DNA of 64,000 bases, from assembly GCA_903772945.1 (NCBI GenBank), contig CAICTM010000046.1, positions 1 through 64,000 on the forward strand, in the 5' to 3' direction. The position numbers and the translations under genes are program-made. This document shows, piece after piece, positions 45,518-56,314 of this stretch; positions within the stretch are counted from its first letter, which is position 1; the number at the start of each line of letters is the position of its first letter. This stretch comes from Seminavis robusta (taxonomy: Eukaryota; Bacillariophyta; Bacillariophyceae; Naviculales; Naviculaceae). The notes below the pieces were generated by a model. That model had not been told where the DNA came from, searched no databases, and saw only the letters and a list, made by a program, of their open reading frames with translations.

Positions 45518-48500
45518 CTACCAGTAGATACTGTTAGTTTCGTAGTTAGTTGTTGGAATTGTGACATTGGCCTCCGCTGGCTTGTATTCTCTCAAAGCTT
45601 GCGATACCTTTTCCCTGGCTGCCTTCTTGGTGATTTCAAACCACTTTTGGGTTTCCGTTTCCTCCTTGAGAAAGCGCCGACCTTCTTTTTTCATTCTGTC
45701 TACAATCCCCCAGCTTATACTGGTCTTATCCTTCCTCCTTTGAAGAGTGTTGTAGATAGGTTGGGCCTCGCTGATGACTGCTAGATAGTGGATATTCCCA
45801 TCCCAATGATTGGTCCTTGACCCACGGCCACACAAGATGTCCCGATTCGTTTTGTCGAAATAATCTTTGACCGCCGGATCTTCCCTTCGATTCCTGTTTC
45901 TGCCTCCTGTGGGTGCTGAGTTTGGAGCGGGTGCTACGTTTGGAGCGGGTGCTGCACCGTTGGTTGCACCGGTAAAATGAGGAGTATAATCGCTGAACCA
46001 ATCGGAACGGGCATCGCCACCAGGGCACACAACTGTTGCTTCATTGCTTTGCTCGGGACCTTGAAGACTGGCGGCACGCTTTTGGTTGCCGTTTTCCATT
46101 GGCGGCTCTGCTCTGTCTCCGGGTGTGCACTCCCCGAGCTCTTGAATCCCTGTTTGCAGTGTATTGGGCGAGACTCCGTCCGGATTGGCTGAGCCAAGAT
46201 CGGCACTTATCATGAGATCTGCCAGCATATCCATACTACAGAAATCACTCCCTGGACCACTTCCAGCACCTGTAGCCGGGGACTTATTGCTGTTGCCAGG
46301 GCTTGTAGCTCCCATCATTACATGATTGAGAAGGGACTTCTTAGAGTGAAAAGCATCTCCTGCAGCACCAGGGCCATGGAATTGATTGTTATCGACTGCA
46401 GCCGGTTTTGCATCAGTGCTTCGGTGCCGATTGTTCTTGGTGGCTTTGAGTTTACAGCCACATTCCGGGCAAAACTTGGCTCCCACCGGTGTGGTGGCTC
46501 CACATTCTCCGCAGGCATTCGGGTCGGAGCTTGTGGGCTGCTTTCCAACCACTGCATTGCCGTGTTTGTCGGCGTTCGCTGTTTGATTGGCATTGGAATA
46601 TTGTTCTCCATCCATGGTCTTCTGCAACACACAGTCCTCCACATTCTTAAAAGCACCAGGCCGTTTCATAGTATCAATACTGTCAAAGTCACTGCGTCGA
46701 GCTGCCCCCAGAGAATCCTCTGTTTTTGCTGTTGCTGGATCATTATCGATACTGTGCATCATGGGATGATGCAACAAATCGACACTGGCAAAGGGACCGA
46801 GGGATGGTCCCAACAGCCCAAACTCCAATTGCGGCAGCGGCACCATGGCCGATCCGAGAAACAGTTGTTCCGCGTCTTGTACCATATCGACACTGGTGAT
46901 TGTGTCAACTGTTTGAAACATGGGCCCCAATTCCAATGAGGGGCACGAGGAGGATCGTCGTAATAAGGCAGGTCGTTCCACATTTGGCAGTCGTGGATTG
47001 GTATTTGGTGTTGGACTTGTTGCTGCTGGCTTTTGTGGTTCGAACTCGTTGTTGCTGGTGATGTCCATGGCTTGTCCCCAGTCGATGGAAGGAAATGTAT
47101 TTTGAATTTCCTCAAAATCGGCACTCTGAAAGAGACTCCCAATGGACGGACAGGACGACCGCTTCCTCTTGACAATGCCTGGTTTTGTCAGTGATGGCAT
47201 TGCGGAATCTGCGGTTAAAAAGTCACAACTGGCAAATTCTTGATTGGAAGAATCGTACGATTGAAACTGTTGACAGGAATTGGACCGTTTCAGTTTGGGC
47301 CGCTGTTGTTGTTGCCCTTGTTGTTCTAATTGCTGTTTGTAGACATCTCCCAGAAACTGTTGCAACTTGGATCCAGTGGATTCCTGTCCTAGTACAATGG
47401 GAGGTTGTTCCATGCTCATGCATCGTGTGGTTTCAGTGGTACCGTCTTGTGGTTGTTTCTGTTGTGTCCGCCCAACATTATTATTGAGTAGAAAGTAGGG
47501 TGTGGTTTGTCGACATGTCATTTTGGTGGGTCTGTCACTGGCTCCCAGCAAGGATGGTTTGCGGGGCTTCTTTGAGTCACCAGTTGTCAATGTAGTGGAA
47601 GTGTCGAGTGCCGCAGCGGAGAACGCATTGATGGTGGTGGCCATGGAGGATCTGTGGGTGACCGTGTGGAGTCTCATTTGTGAGACACCATGTGTGGCCC
47701 AACGAGATGCCAATTGTGCTGCTGCGGAATGTTGTAGTTCGAGTACCGTGGTTGTTCCAGTAATTGGATTGGCAAAGGAAATGAGTCCTGCCATTTCGTG
47801 TTGCACTTGTTCCTGATAATTGGTGTTGTCAAAGAGCATGGATCCTCGTAGGTACTCCTCCGCGCCATGCTCGGAAGGCAAATTGGAAGTGACGGGCAAT
47901 CCATGTAACTTTTGTTGCGTAATGTGCTTGAGTTTTTGGAGTAGATTGTAGATTCCAGGGCGAATGACCTTGTTGTTGTGAGGATCGTGTTTCTGCGTCA
48001 TTTGCACGTGAAGTCTTCGTTGGAGTTCCTGTGCTGTATTGTGTTGTTGTTTGTTATTGACCAATTGAAGCGTGTAAGTGTGCTGTGGCGGTGGATCTGG
48101 ATTGAATTGATGTGCCTGTTGACATTCTTGACACAAAAAAAGCCCCTCTTTGGAAATGGGGCAACTCTGCACATCTTGTTCCGTGTAATGTCCATTGCAT
48201 GTTTTTGTAAGATAATTGGGACACTGGTAGTGACTTGTGTTGGCGGCGTTGAGCTCTTGCTGTTGCAATTGTGTTTTCAACAAATGCAATTTGAGCTGGA
48301 TGACGTGGACCGCCTTGTTCAAGTCGACGTAATAAAACTGTGCCGTTTCCTTCCTCCTATAAATTCGTTGTTGGGATTCCGTCACCACAATGCCACTGAC
48401 CGTCTCTACATCCACCCAATGTTGCTTTTGCAAAAAGACCAAGGCTGCCTTGACTTGTTTTGTACTCAGATGCAATCCCGCACCCATCCCGGGACCGTCC

Positions 48501-48730
48501 CGCAAAAATTTGACTCGCAGCAAAAAGTCCACCACCACCACGTGCTGATCTTCGTAAAAGGCACGAGCGGCAGCACGAACAATCTCTTTGGCCACTTCGG
48601 TTTGTTCAAACTCATGCCCCGTGTCGTACGCGTCTTCCACGTAGGAACGGTACCAACGGGGGCGATTCGTGACTTGCATCTTCTCCTCCAAGTCCATCTC
48701 GTCTTTGCTACCGTCATTGTCGTTCTTCAT
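45518..48730 (-). CDS. TFIIE-alpha-like N-terminus fused to a DUF6824 domain
   Basis: One uninterrupted frame of 1070 residues from the ATG at 48730; the open frame extends upstream to 48781 without an ATG. Residues about 30-200 match general transcription factor IIE alpha: a winged helix (DQHVVVVDFLLRVKFL, STKQVKAALVFLQKQHWVDVE), FYYVDLNKAVHVIQLKLH, and a zinc-ribbon-like pair (YQCPN...TCNGHYTEQD and LFLCQEC). The middle is Gln/Ser-rich with repeated RRSSSCPS-type motifs. Near residue 760 a zinc ribbon (CGECGATTPVGAKFCPECG) occurs. The C-terminus (about 955-1050) is a DUF6824-type domain: DILCGRGSRTNHWDGNIHY, then GRRFLKEE and AREKVSQALRE. TFIIE-alpha recruits TFIIH to RNA polymerase II; DUF6824 is, from memory, diatom-enriched and of unknown function. 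The fusion suggests a regulatory factor rather than the basal subunit. It ends 52 bp from the convergent RdRP-fusion gene. Confidence 0.85.
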   Translation of the reverse strand: MKNDNDGSKDEMDLEEKMQVTNRPRWYRSYVEDAYDTGHEFEQTEVAKEIVRAAARAFYEDQHVVVVDFLLRVKFLRDGPGMGAGLHLSTKQVKAALVFLQKQHWVDVETVSGIVVTESQQRIYRRKETAQFYYVDLNKAVHVIQLKLHLLKTQLQQQELNAANTSHYQCPNYLTKTCNGHYTEQDVQSCPISKEGLFLCQECQQAHQFNPDPPPQHTYTLQLVNNKQQHNTAQELQRRLHVQMTQKHDPHNNKVIRPGIYNLLQKLKHITQQKLHGLPVTSNLPSEHGAEEYLRGSMLFDNTNYQEQVQHEMAGLISFANPITGTTTVLELQHSAAAQLASRWATHGVSQMRLHTVTHRSSMATTINAFSAAALDTSTTLTTGDSKKPRKPSLLGASDRPTKMTCRQTTPYFLLNNNVGRTQQKQPQDGTTETTRCMSMEQPPIVLGQESTGSKLQQFLGDVYKQQLEQQGQQQQRPKLKRSNSCQQFQSYDSSNQEFASCDFLTADSAMPSLTKPGIVKRKRSSCPSIGSLFQSADFEEIQNTFPSIDWGQAMDITSNNEFEPQKPAATSPTPNTNPRLPNVERPALLRRSSSCPSLELGPMFQTVDTITSVDMVQDAEQLFLGSAMVPLPQLEFGLLGPSLGPFASVDLLHHPMMHSIDNDPATAKTEDSLGAARRSDFDSIDTMKRPGAFKNVEDCVLQKTMDGEQYSNANQTANADKHGNAVVGKQPTSSDPNACGECGATTPVGAKFCPECGCKLKATKNNRHRSTDAKPAAVDNNQFHGPGAAGDAFHSKKSLLNHVMMGATSPGNSNKSPATGAGSGPGSDFCSMDMLADLMISADLGSANPDGVSPNTLQTGIQELGECTPGDRAEPPMENGNQKRAASLQGPEQSNEATVVCPGGDARSDWFSDYTPHFTGATNGAAPAPNVAPAPNSAPTGGRNRNRREDPAVKDYFDKTNRDILCGRGSRTNHWDGNIHYLAVISEAQPIYNTLQRRKDKTSISWGIVDRMKKEGRRFLKEETETQKWFEITKKAAREKVSQALREYKPAEANVTIPTTNYETNSIYW

Positions 48731-50506
48731 GGTAATAATGCTGGTAGACTTATTGCATGGATGCACCAGAGGAGAAGACAACAGGGTTCAACTTTGAGGG
48801 CTGTACAAGTACAAGACTAGTAGCAAGTACCAGGTACCGTAGTAATTGTGAGATCTTTGTCTTTGCTTTTCGAGAAGACGTTTGCTGTGATGCGGGCGGC
48901 CTGGTCCCAAAACGACTCTAGCTTTCCAAATATAAAGATGCGTGCGAGTCCAATCGCGCTTCCTTCCACCCCTTTGTTGTTTCAGTGGATGGCATGCTTG
49001 CCCCTCAAGCCAAGACTCTCTTACAACGCCTTGCTTCTGCTACTGCCTCCAAAACTCAATTTTCCTACTCTCAAATGATGTTCTTCATGCAGACCCGTAT
49101 CTCAATTGCCCTTGTGAAAGCTACCCATTTATGTCTCCGTGGATCCCGCAAAGCCAAACCCTTTGCCCCCCGTAATGGTCCTCAATTTCTTGCCCCTGAT
49201 CCCACAGAACCTAGTCCTGAATTTCGACTGTTCTTTGCTTAAGCCTGGCCCCGGCTGGCTTCCGTAGATAATTTCCCTACTCTAAAACCCCCCTTATATA
49301 CTCTAGCTAGTAGAGGGCTTCTCATTTCCGTTTGGATTCGGATCCATGGAGACGTGCTTCGAAGCGTAAAGCCAGCGAAGCTGTCACGTCCACGTTTCGT
49401 CGCTCTGTCTCGGTACCGGTACCTGCTGTCATCCAGGGCGAGGGGGGAACCAAAGCAGAGGAGCACGAACCATTTTGATCTTTTGGCTGTTCAAGCCGCG
49501 TGAAGCCAAAACAGAAACCGAAATAGCTAGCAAAACGTCGTCTCGTTGGAAGCAAGCAAATTTTTCTTGTGAGATTTAAAAAGAAGAAAGGGCATACAGG
49601 TTCTGGCGAGCTAGCTACCTAGTTAGCTACAAGAATCTCCATGAAAGTCGCCTTTCGTGATGGCAGTCAAGTGCATGGTGACCTACAAGCAGATCAACAA
49701 CAAGGAAGGAGCATGCCTTGTATATCGGACTGTTATTAGTAGTAGTAGAAGCGTTGGATGATCTGCTACCAGGTAGTCCGTTACATGATCGTGGAGAAAC
49801 GATCAAAAACGTGGAAAAAACTCATCGTGGAGAATTGTTTCTTTGCGCAGCCTCAACCTGCGATGGTTGGAGAACAACAGAAACAACACAGTGGTGCTAC
49901 ACATACACAAGTGCATTGCTCCGTCATGTCCACTGCTGTACAGATTATCATAATAATATTATCATGACGTATTGGCCACTAGCTAGCTTCAAGAAAACAA
50001 AGCGCCCCCTTCGATGGTACTACTGTACAGTGTACCTGTGGGACCAGCTGCATGTATAGATTCTGCTGGCATGTTAAATTTATTGTCAATCTTATGCATC
50101 AGTTGTTCTCCTTGGGATGGATACGATGTGGAGAAGCCTGTGGGCATGGTTGGAGTGGACAGGGTTGGCTTCTGCATCTCGAAAGTTCTGGATTTGCTCC
50201 TCAATTTTCGATCTTTTACAGTACCTGGTACCAGCACGGAATCGAATCGAATCATTCAATCATATCGAGTCTCAATCGAATGATCGAATGACTCGATCGC
50301 CCCCACAGCCAAACAGCAAAAAGAACAGCAAAAACCACCAAAGAACAACACTCCTTTTAACGCGTTAACGTATATCTATTATATCTATAGTAGTGTACTA
50401 TTTGTTCAGACAACAACAACGACGCTCTATTAGCAAGCCCCAGCAGTGGCTACAGCAGAGACAAACAGGAACGCAAACAGAGCAGCAAGGCTGAGAATAA
50501 GGTTCC
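48731..50506. other. Spacer between divergent genes
   Basis: About 1.8 kb between the starts of the TFIIE-like gene and the LRR gene. It holds the dispersed repeat copy B (48992-49285). No other gene; longer open frames overlap the repeat or have no recognisable features. Confidence 0.5.
48992..49285 (+). repeat. Dispersed repeat, copy B, with intact ORF fragment
   Basis: Partner of 4193-4545. Here the shared frame is open from 48985 to a stop at 49242 (MDGMLAPQAKTLLQRL..., SIALVKATHLCLRGSR, then FFA and stop). The short 85-codon frame looks like the 3' end of a longer element ORF. A tiny related piece (CTGGCTTCCGTA) recurs near 52634. Confidence 0.55.
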
Positions 50507-52519
50507 ATGGATCCCGACGGCTCTCGAGATCATCCTGCGGATCAAGGAGATGACACCCGTGTACCAGTACCAGCCATGCTTCCTGTAGCTTCAGCGACTC
50601 CTATTGTGAATCAGACTACTATTAGCACTGCTACCGAGACTCCGCTTGTTCCGGTGGAACTCTTGGACGATACAGTGGATGAAGCAGAAGAAACTCCTCT
50701 TTCCCTACCCAGAAAAGGATTGCGCAACAATCACAATGGCCCCACAACCACAGCCACAGCCACAACAAATCAACAAGTAACCGCCACAAGAGAACGTACA
50801 TCGGCAGCTGTGGCCAAACATGGACTCAGACAGAGACCCAACCAAGCTCATTCAAACCAAGCTCAGACAGCTGTTATTGTTCATGATGGTGCTGACACTC
50901 CTCAAGCTACCGCTGCTACGTTCGCTGCTGGCCATAATGCCAGCAGCATCAATAACAACATGCTTGATGAATCGGAATCCAGGCTGTTGGTTCCAAATTC
51001 CTCTTCATCTGGAGGCCTTTGGACAAGTTCCATGATCCATGCCAAGACAGAGGCAGTCAACGATTCACCAGTGACGAGCCCACCTCAGCATGGTCTTGGA
51101 GAGCAAGACACAGAAGCACCAAACCCACCCGGCACTTCGTTGACACTCAACACTGTTACATCCACTGGTAGGAGCACAAGTAATGACATCAACAAAAACC
51201 AGCAAGATGAGGACAGCATCTCATGTCAAATGCCAAGGAGAAGATGTTGGATTCTGACCACAATTGTTTTAGTTATCCTCGCTGCAGCGGTTGCCGTGGC
51301 TGTTACTCTGGTTGTTTCTGGTGGTGGCAATAATCAAGATGGTGGAGCAGTGGAGGCAATGCTGGGACAGCAACCTTCTCTAACTGGTTCCGGTACCGGT
51401 ACAACCCCTGATGTTGCTACTAGCGGTACAAATCCTACTACTGATCCTATCACAGCAGTGCCTGCACCAACCAAATCATCATTTTTGACATCCACAAATG
51501 TGACAGTACAACCCACCAATGATCCAGCCGATAATCCAACTACCATGATTCCTTCCAGCAGTCCATCAATGGAGCAAGCTATTCATACAGCAACTCCAAC
51601 CAAACAACCATCCCAAAAACCAACCCTTGACCCAACAGTCCAACGAACTACCAAACATCCTACTCCCTATCCAACTACTAATCCACCCTCTCCCAGTCCC
51701 ACTGCACAACCCACGACTCGTCCGCCTACCATCATAACACCACCAGGAACAGTCGAGTTCTTTGGCATAACGTATGATGTTGCAAATGCTACAGCAATTG
51801 ATCGATTCAATAGGGGTCTCACTGGAACCATTCCGGCTGAGGTTGGACTGTTGACTGCGCTGGCTTATTTGGAATTGTCTGGCAACCAGTTGAACGGAAC
51901 AATTCCATCTGAGATTGGATTGTTGACCTCATTGGCTGGGTTGGGGTTGAATAATAACCGGTTGAGCGGAACCATTCCTTCTGAGATTGGATTGATGACC
52001 TCATTGACTGGGTTGGGGTTGGGGTTGCATGATAACCAGTTGAACGGAACAATTCCATCTGAGATTGGATTGTTGACCTCATTGACTGAATTGTCTTTGT
52101 CTGCAAACCAGTTGACCGGAATCATTCCTTCTGATATTGGATTGATGACCTCATTGACTGGGTTGTGGTTGTATAACACCCAGTTGAGCGGAACCCTTCC
52201 ATCTGAGATCGGATTGTTGACCTCATTGACTTGGTTGTGGTTGCAAAACGACCAGTTGACCGGTACCATTCCTTCTGAGATTGGATACTTGACAGCATTG
52301 GCTGATTTTTCTTCGAGTGGCAACCAGTTGAGTGGAGGTGTGCCTACCGAGATTGGTTTGTTGACCTCATTGCGAGATATGCGGTTGCATGACAACCAGC
52401 TGAGTGGCAGTGTGCCCAGCAGTCTTTGTTCCGACCCTGGTTTGGAGGTGATACAGGTTGATTGTGCTCCAGATCCATTTCCTGTAGAGTGTACATGCAG
52501 TGCATGTGAATGTCGCTAA
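50507..52519 (+). CDS. Type II membrane leucine-rich repeat protein
   Basis: Intronless, 670 residues. The first ~245 residues are low-complexity and probably cytosolic. One membrane segment follows a basic stretch (MPRRRCW, then ILTTIVLVILAAAVAVAVTLVV, about 247-271). Then comes a Thr/Pro/Ser-rich stalk (about 290-410, PTxxPS-like), then LRRs of the plant-type 24-residue form, LTGTIPSEIGLLTSLxxLxLxxNQ, about nine copies. The domain ends in a Cys-rich cap (DCAPDPFPVECTCSACECR). The repeats are nearly identical at DNA level and one carries an extra GLGLGL stretch, pointing to recent unequal exchange. This is a large family in pennate diatoms; the ligand and role are unknown. It may act as a surface recognition or adhesion protein. 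The start ATG follows a long A-rich leader. Confidence 0.85.
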   Translation: MDPDGSRDHPADQGDDTRVPVPAMLPVASATPIVNQTTISTATETPLVPVELLDDTVDEAEETPLSLPRKGLRNNHNGPTTTATATTNQQVTATRERTSAAVAKHGLRQRPNQAHSNQAQTAVIVHDGADTPQATAATFAAGHNASSINNNMLDESESRLLVPNSSSSGGLWTSSMIHAKTEAVNDSPVTSPPQHGLGEQDTEAPNPPGTSLTLNTVTSTGRSTSNDINKNQQDEDSISCQMPRRRCWILTTIVLVILAAAVAVAVTLVVSGGGNNQDGGAVEAMLGQQPSLTGSGTGTTPDVATSGTNPTTDPITAVPAPTKSSFLTSTNVTVQPTNDPADNPTTMIPSSSPSMEQAIHTATPTKQPSQKPTLDPTVQRTTKHPTPYPTTNPPSPSPTAQPTTRPPTIITPPGTVEFFGITYDVANATAIDRFNRGLTGTIPAEVGLLTALAYLELSGNQLNGTIPSEIGLLTSLAGLGLNNNRLSGTIPSEIGLMTSLTGLGLGLHDNQLNGTIPSEIGLLTSLTELSLSANQLTGIIPSDIGLMTSLTGLWLYNTQLSGTLPSEIGLLTSLTWLWLQNDQLTGTIPSEIGYLTALADFSSSGNQLSGGVPTEIGLLTSLRDMRLHDNQLSGSVPSSLCSDPGLEVIQVDCAPDPFPVECTCSACECR

Positions 52520-53021
52520 TAAAGACTACTGGTACCTTAGAACAACAAAGGAAGCTACAGTTGCTAGAGTACTAGCAGTGGGTGTTTTTGTGATGGTCGT
52601 CTTTGCGTTGTTGCTCTTTTGCTTTTTAAGGCTCCGACTGGCTTCCGTACATTAAATCCACGATGCTCCTAAATACTTTGTTTCCGCATAAAGTACACCG
52701 TCGAACTTCGAATTACTGAGGGTCGTCGTGTCGTCGTACTCGAATGATCCATGGAATAGAATAATATTATTGCAATTATCGTCAGTATTAATATCCCCAA
52801 CTCTAAGTTTGTTTAGTCCAACGGTCGCCATCTAACTATTTTCGGTGGTCCTTTTTTGGTTGACAAGATCCACTCCCACAGCACAAAGACTGGAAAACCA
52901 AACGAGAAAACAACCATGAAGCAACACCCTTCGGCCGTGTCAATGCAAATGCAGTAGTCACTCAACAAGTAGATAGATAGATAAATAGAAAGCAAGCCAA
53001 AGTGAAAGACAGATAGAAACC
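52520..53021. other. Spacer between LRR and PS-repeat genes
   Basis: 500 bp between two genes on the same strand. No gene, repeat or RNA structure of note was seen apart from short AGATAGATA runs just before the next start codon. Confidence 0.5.
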
Positions 53022-56000
53022 ATGATCAAGAGGATACGCAGCCAAAGAACTTTGTCTCGGTACTTGCTATACTACGCAGGCCTACTAATAATAGCAACGC
53101 AATGCCGGTATACCACCGGACAAGCACAATTCTTCACGGCCGTTCCGTCCACTGAAACAGGCACAGAAGAGTCTGTTCCAACGGCAGAACCAACGACTCC
53201 ATTCCCGTCGGCACTACCCACTGTTAGCAACATGCCTTCCAGGTCTGCAAGGCCAACGGGGTATCCCTCCATTATGCCCACGAATTACCCAAGTGTCAGT
53301 TTTCAGCCATCTAGAAAACCCTCTCAAGTGCCTTCACTGGGTCCAACGACTTCCAAAGCACCTTCACTTTCACCATCTTTCTCTATAAGACCTTCCAAGT
53401 CACCTTCACTTACTCCCACAGACCTGCCAAGTTGGTTGCCTTCCTTAGATCCTACCGAAATACCGTCTCATAGTCCCACCAATTTCCCTACTGCCAGTGC
53501 TCAACCGTCTTTTCAGCCATCAATTGCACCCACCAATAGTCCAGAACCATCGGATCAACCTTCTGATGTACCCACGGTCAGCTCCGCACCTTCCAGTTCT
53601 CCTTCAGGAACTCCTACCACCAGTCAAAGCCCGTCCGCACAACCCAGTCTCAGCAGTAGGCCTTCCATATCTGTACAGCCCAGTTTTGAACCATCTTCCA
53701 CACCTTCTTCACAACCGTCCGTTTCCTCAAGACCGTCCATGGCGCCTTCTGTATCTCATGCCCCAACCGCATCCAAACAACCCTCTGATCAACCTAGTGA
53801 TGTTCCATCCGATGTACCCTCCATGGTCCCAACCGTATCCGCATTCCCCAGTACCGAACCAAGCGAATCACCCTCCCGACTGCCTTCCACAAGTCCCTCT
53901 TACAGTCCATCGGCACTCCCCAGTGCCGCACCCACGTTTACACCCACCAATGTCACACGCGTCCTTGGAATGGTCATTCAGGGACTCGACACTTGGAGAG
54001 TTACAAACCTTCATGCCGATCAATTTGCACAACTCATTGACAATCACACCATGCAATTCTTTGGACCACAACAATCTACCAATTGGGCAACGGTCGTTTA
54101 CGCATCCTCCACCAGATACGAACGAGCCATTCGACGACCATCGCCATTTTGGGGCGATTTGAGAAATGAATTCTTGGATATCACATCGGCTCCCACATCT
54201 GCGGTAGTATCGCAATTGCCAGAAATACCGGGAGGTACCAGACGGTCGTCCTTTGATAATACAAGACAATCCACAGTCTTTGATATCATTGGAGATAACA
54301 ACAACAACAATACTCAAACAGACACCTTGTTGCCAACCACGGCACCGACATTTGATTTTATTCTAGTTGCCGATGACGATGATGACAATAATAACACAAC
54401 GATCGGCGAACATAATGAAACAATCAACATTACAGTAGCTCCGTCTGCGAATCCGACAGTTTCTCATGAACCCTCCATGACTCCTTCAAGAGCGCCGTCG
54501 ATTGCACCCTCCATGACCATTACTCCCTCACTCAACCCCACAGCAACCTACGCACCCTCTCATCAACCAACATCACTACCGGGAGTACAGACAAACCAAG
54601 TCTGGTACGAACAAACCATTGTCTACGGAGAACGATTTGCACCCTTTAATGATACCGAAGGCGCCTTCAATGACCCACGGACAACCTCCATTGACGAAAT
54701 ATTCCAATTGCCGTTCATGATTGACCAAACCAGATTCACAGAAGAACTCATTCGAATCATCAACAACCAGCTGCCGATTGTGGTCGAGTTTGTAGAGGTT
54801 CGAACCACCGAATCTGCCGCTCCTTCGGTATTTGAGAGCCCCGAACCGTCGGATGTACCCTCTGCTGTGCCCACCGGACAACCCTCTCCCGCACCGTCGG
54901 TGGAAGCCACAGGAGGATTGACCACAACGGCAATCATTGTAGCCGTGACGGTGCCCGTCGTCGTGGTGCTATTGATTGCCTTTGCCGGGATTATCTATGT
55001 GACACGCGTCGACCATGACGAACTGCTTCGTTCAGCTCCTCACGAGGAAGAGTCCACGTACGGAGAAGATTTGCCGGTACCGGTTCCCTTTCCACTCGAC
55101 CCAAACGTACCACCCGGAGAAGGAGGAGGCAGTGGAGTAATGGCCGGTGGTGGCAGTGGCGCAATGGGTCGTGGGGGTACGCCGGGAGCGGGTGGCGCCC
55201 ATGGAACCTCCGAAGATGTGAACTATGGAAGACCGGCTGTAGACCCGCTAATTGAACCGTCGGAACTCTTGGCGGTCAGCCAACATCTGCCTGACACTCC
55301 CACCGTTGGGGAAGATCATCCTCCCATTGTCACGACACGAGGACGAGCCAACAGTGGAAACTCCATCGGCATGATGCAAAGCGTGAGCGCCATATCGGAG
55401 TTCAGCGCTCATACGCCCGATGACCGTAATCGACGTGTTCCGCAGGGAACACCCCTGGGAACACCTGGATACCTGTCTGCCTCAGGGACGCCCTTGCCGT
55501 AAGTACATGGTCCGAGTGCCGCGGACAATTTTTGTTTCACGGAGCATTTTCTAACCCCCGTTCGTCGCTTGTGCTCGTTTGTCAGCCCTGCCCCGCCAAC
55601 TCCTCAACGTTTGGGCCGTGCTGTCTCCGCCGGGGGCATTCCGTCTACTCCGACCGAGAGACATTCTCCGTTTCAAGCAGTTCGGGGTGGCATTCCTACA
55701 ATTCCCACATCACAATTGGGAAGCTCGGAAGCCTCCTTTGTCCCAAGTGGAGGTGGCAGTCCTGGCGTAACCACGCCCGGTGGCGGCCCTGATGATGGGC
55801 CACCGGCAGGTCTGGATGATTCTCAACAGCAGGTTGCGGTTAGCGAATCCGAGGAATCCGACAGTGAGGACGATCCTTTCCAGTACGTAGAATTGTTACT
55901 GTTTCGCTGGATGGCACATTGTGCATATATGCTTTGATTTTTACAAGTGTGCTAACGGTGACTTCCTCGTCTTTTTGGCAACGATCTTTAGCTTGGCTGG

Positions 56001-56040
56001 CTTCAATCTACAAATCCAGGACATTGACGATTTTCAATAG
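53022..56040 (+). CDS. Secreted/membrane PS-repeat protein, single C-terminal membrane span
   Basis: Three exons are inferred: 53022-55498, 55586-55882 and 55992-56040, GT-AG, giving 940 residues. The N-terminus is a signal sequence (YLLYYAGLLIIATQC, with a basic start). Residues about 45-305 are tandem PSxxPS/PTxxPS units (e.g. PSSQPSVSSRPSMAPS), a rod-like and probably glycosylated region common in diatom surface proteins. A folded-looking segment follows (RVLGMVIQGLDTWRV...QLIDNH), with a second PS block and another segment (VWYEQTIVYGERFAPF). A membrane helix follows (TAIIVAVTVPVVVVLLIAFAG, near 640-665). The cytosolic tail is Gly/Pro-rich and ends in acidic exons (SESEESDSEDD, LAGFNLQIQDIDDFQ). 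A surface or cell-wall-associated role is inferred. Function unknown. Confidence 0.78.
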
Positions 56041-56314
56041 TGTACGGTGCCCAATGCCGTGCGAGCCTTGCATCGTTGCAGTGCCACTTCAAGGACCACA
56101 ATCGAATTTTTCATGAGCAAGGAAACAATGTTGATGGGAAAGTGCTGCACCACCAGTGCTTTGTCAAGAGGCAGGATTTGGTTTCTGTTTCATCGAGCGG
56201 CCAAGGAGGACAGTGCTAGTTTGGGGGTGTCCATCACGAATACTTGGTCAGATTGGCGTGGTTCGTGATAGAGGAGGCTGTACATACTAATTGCTACTTT
56301 TGCGTTACACATAG

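Noticed and set aside
48731-48781. N-terminal extension of the TFIIE-like frame
   Set aside because: The frame is open but begins at TTG, not ATG; the first ATG is at 48730, and the TFIIE homology starts after it.
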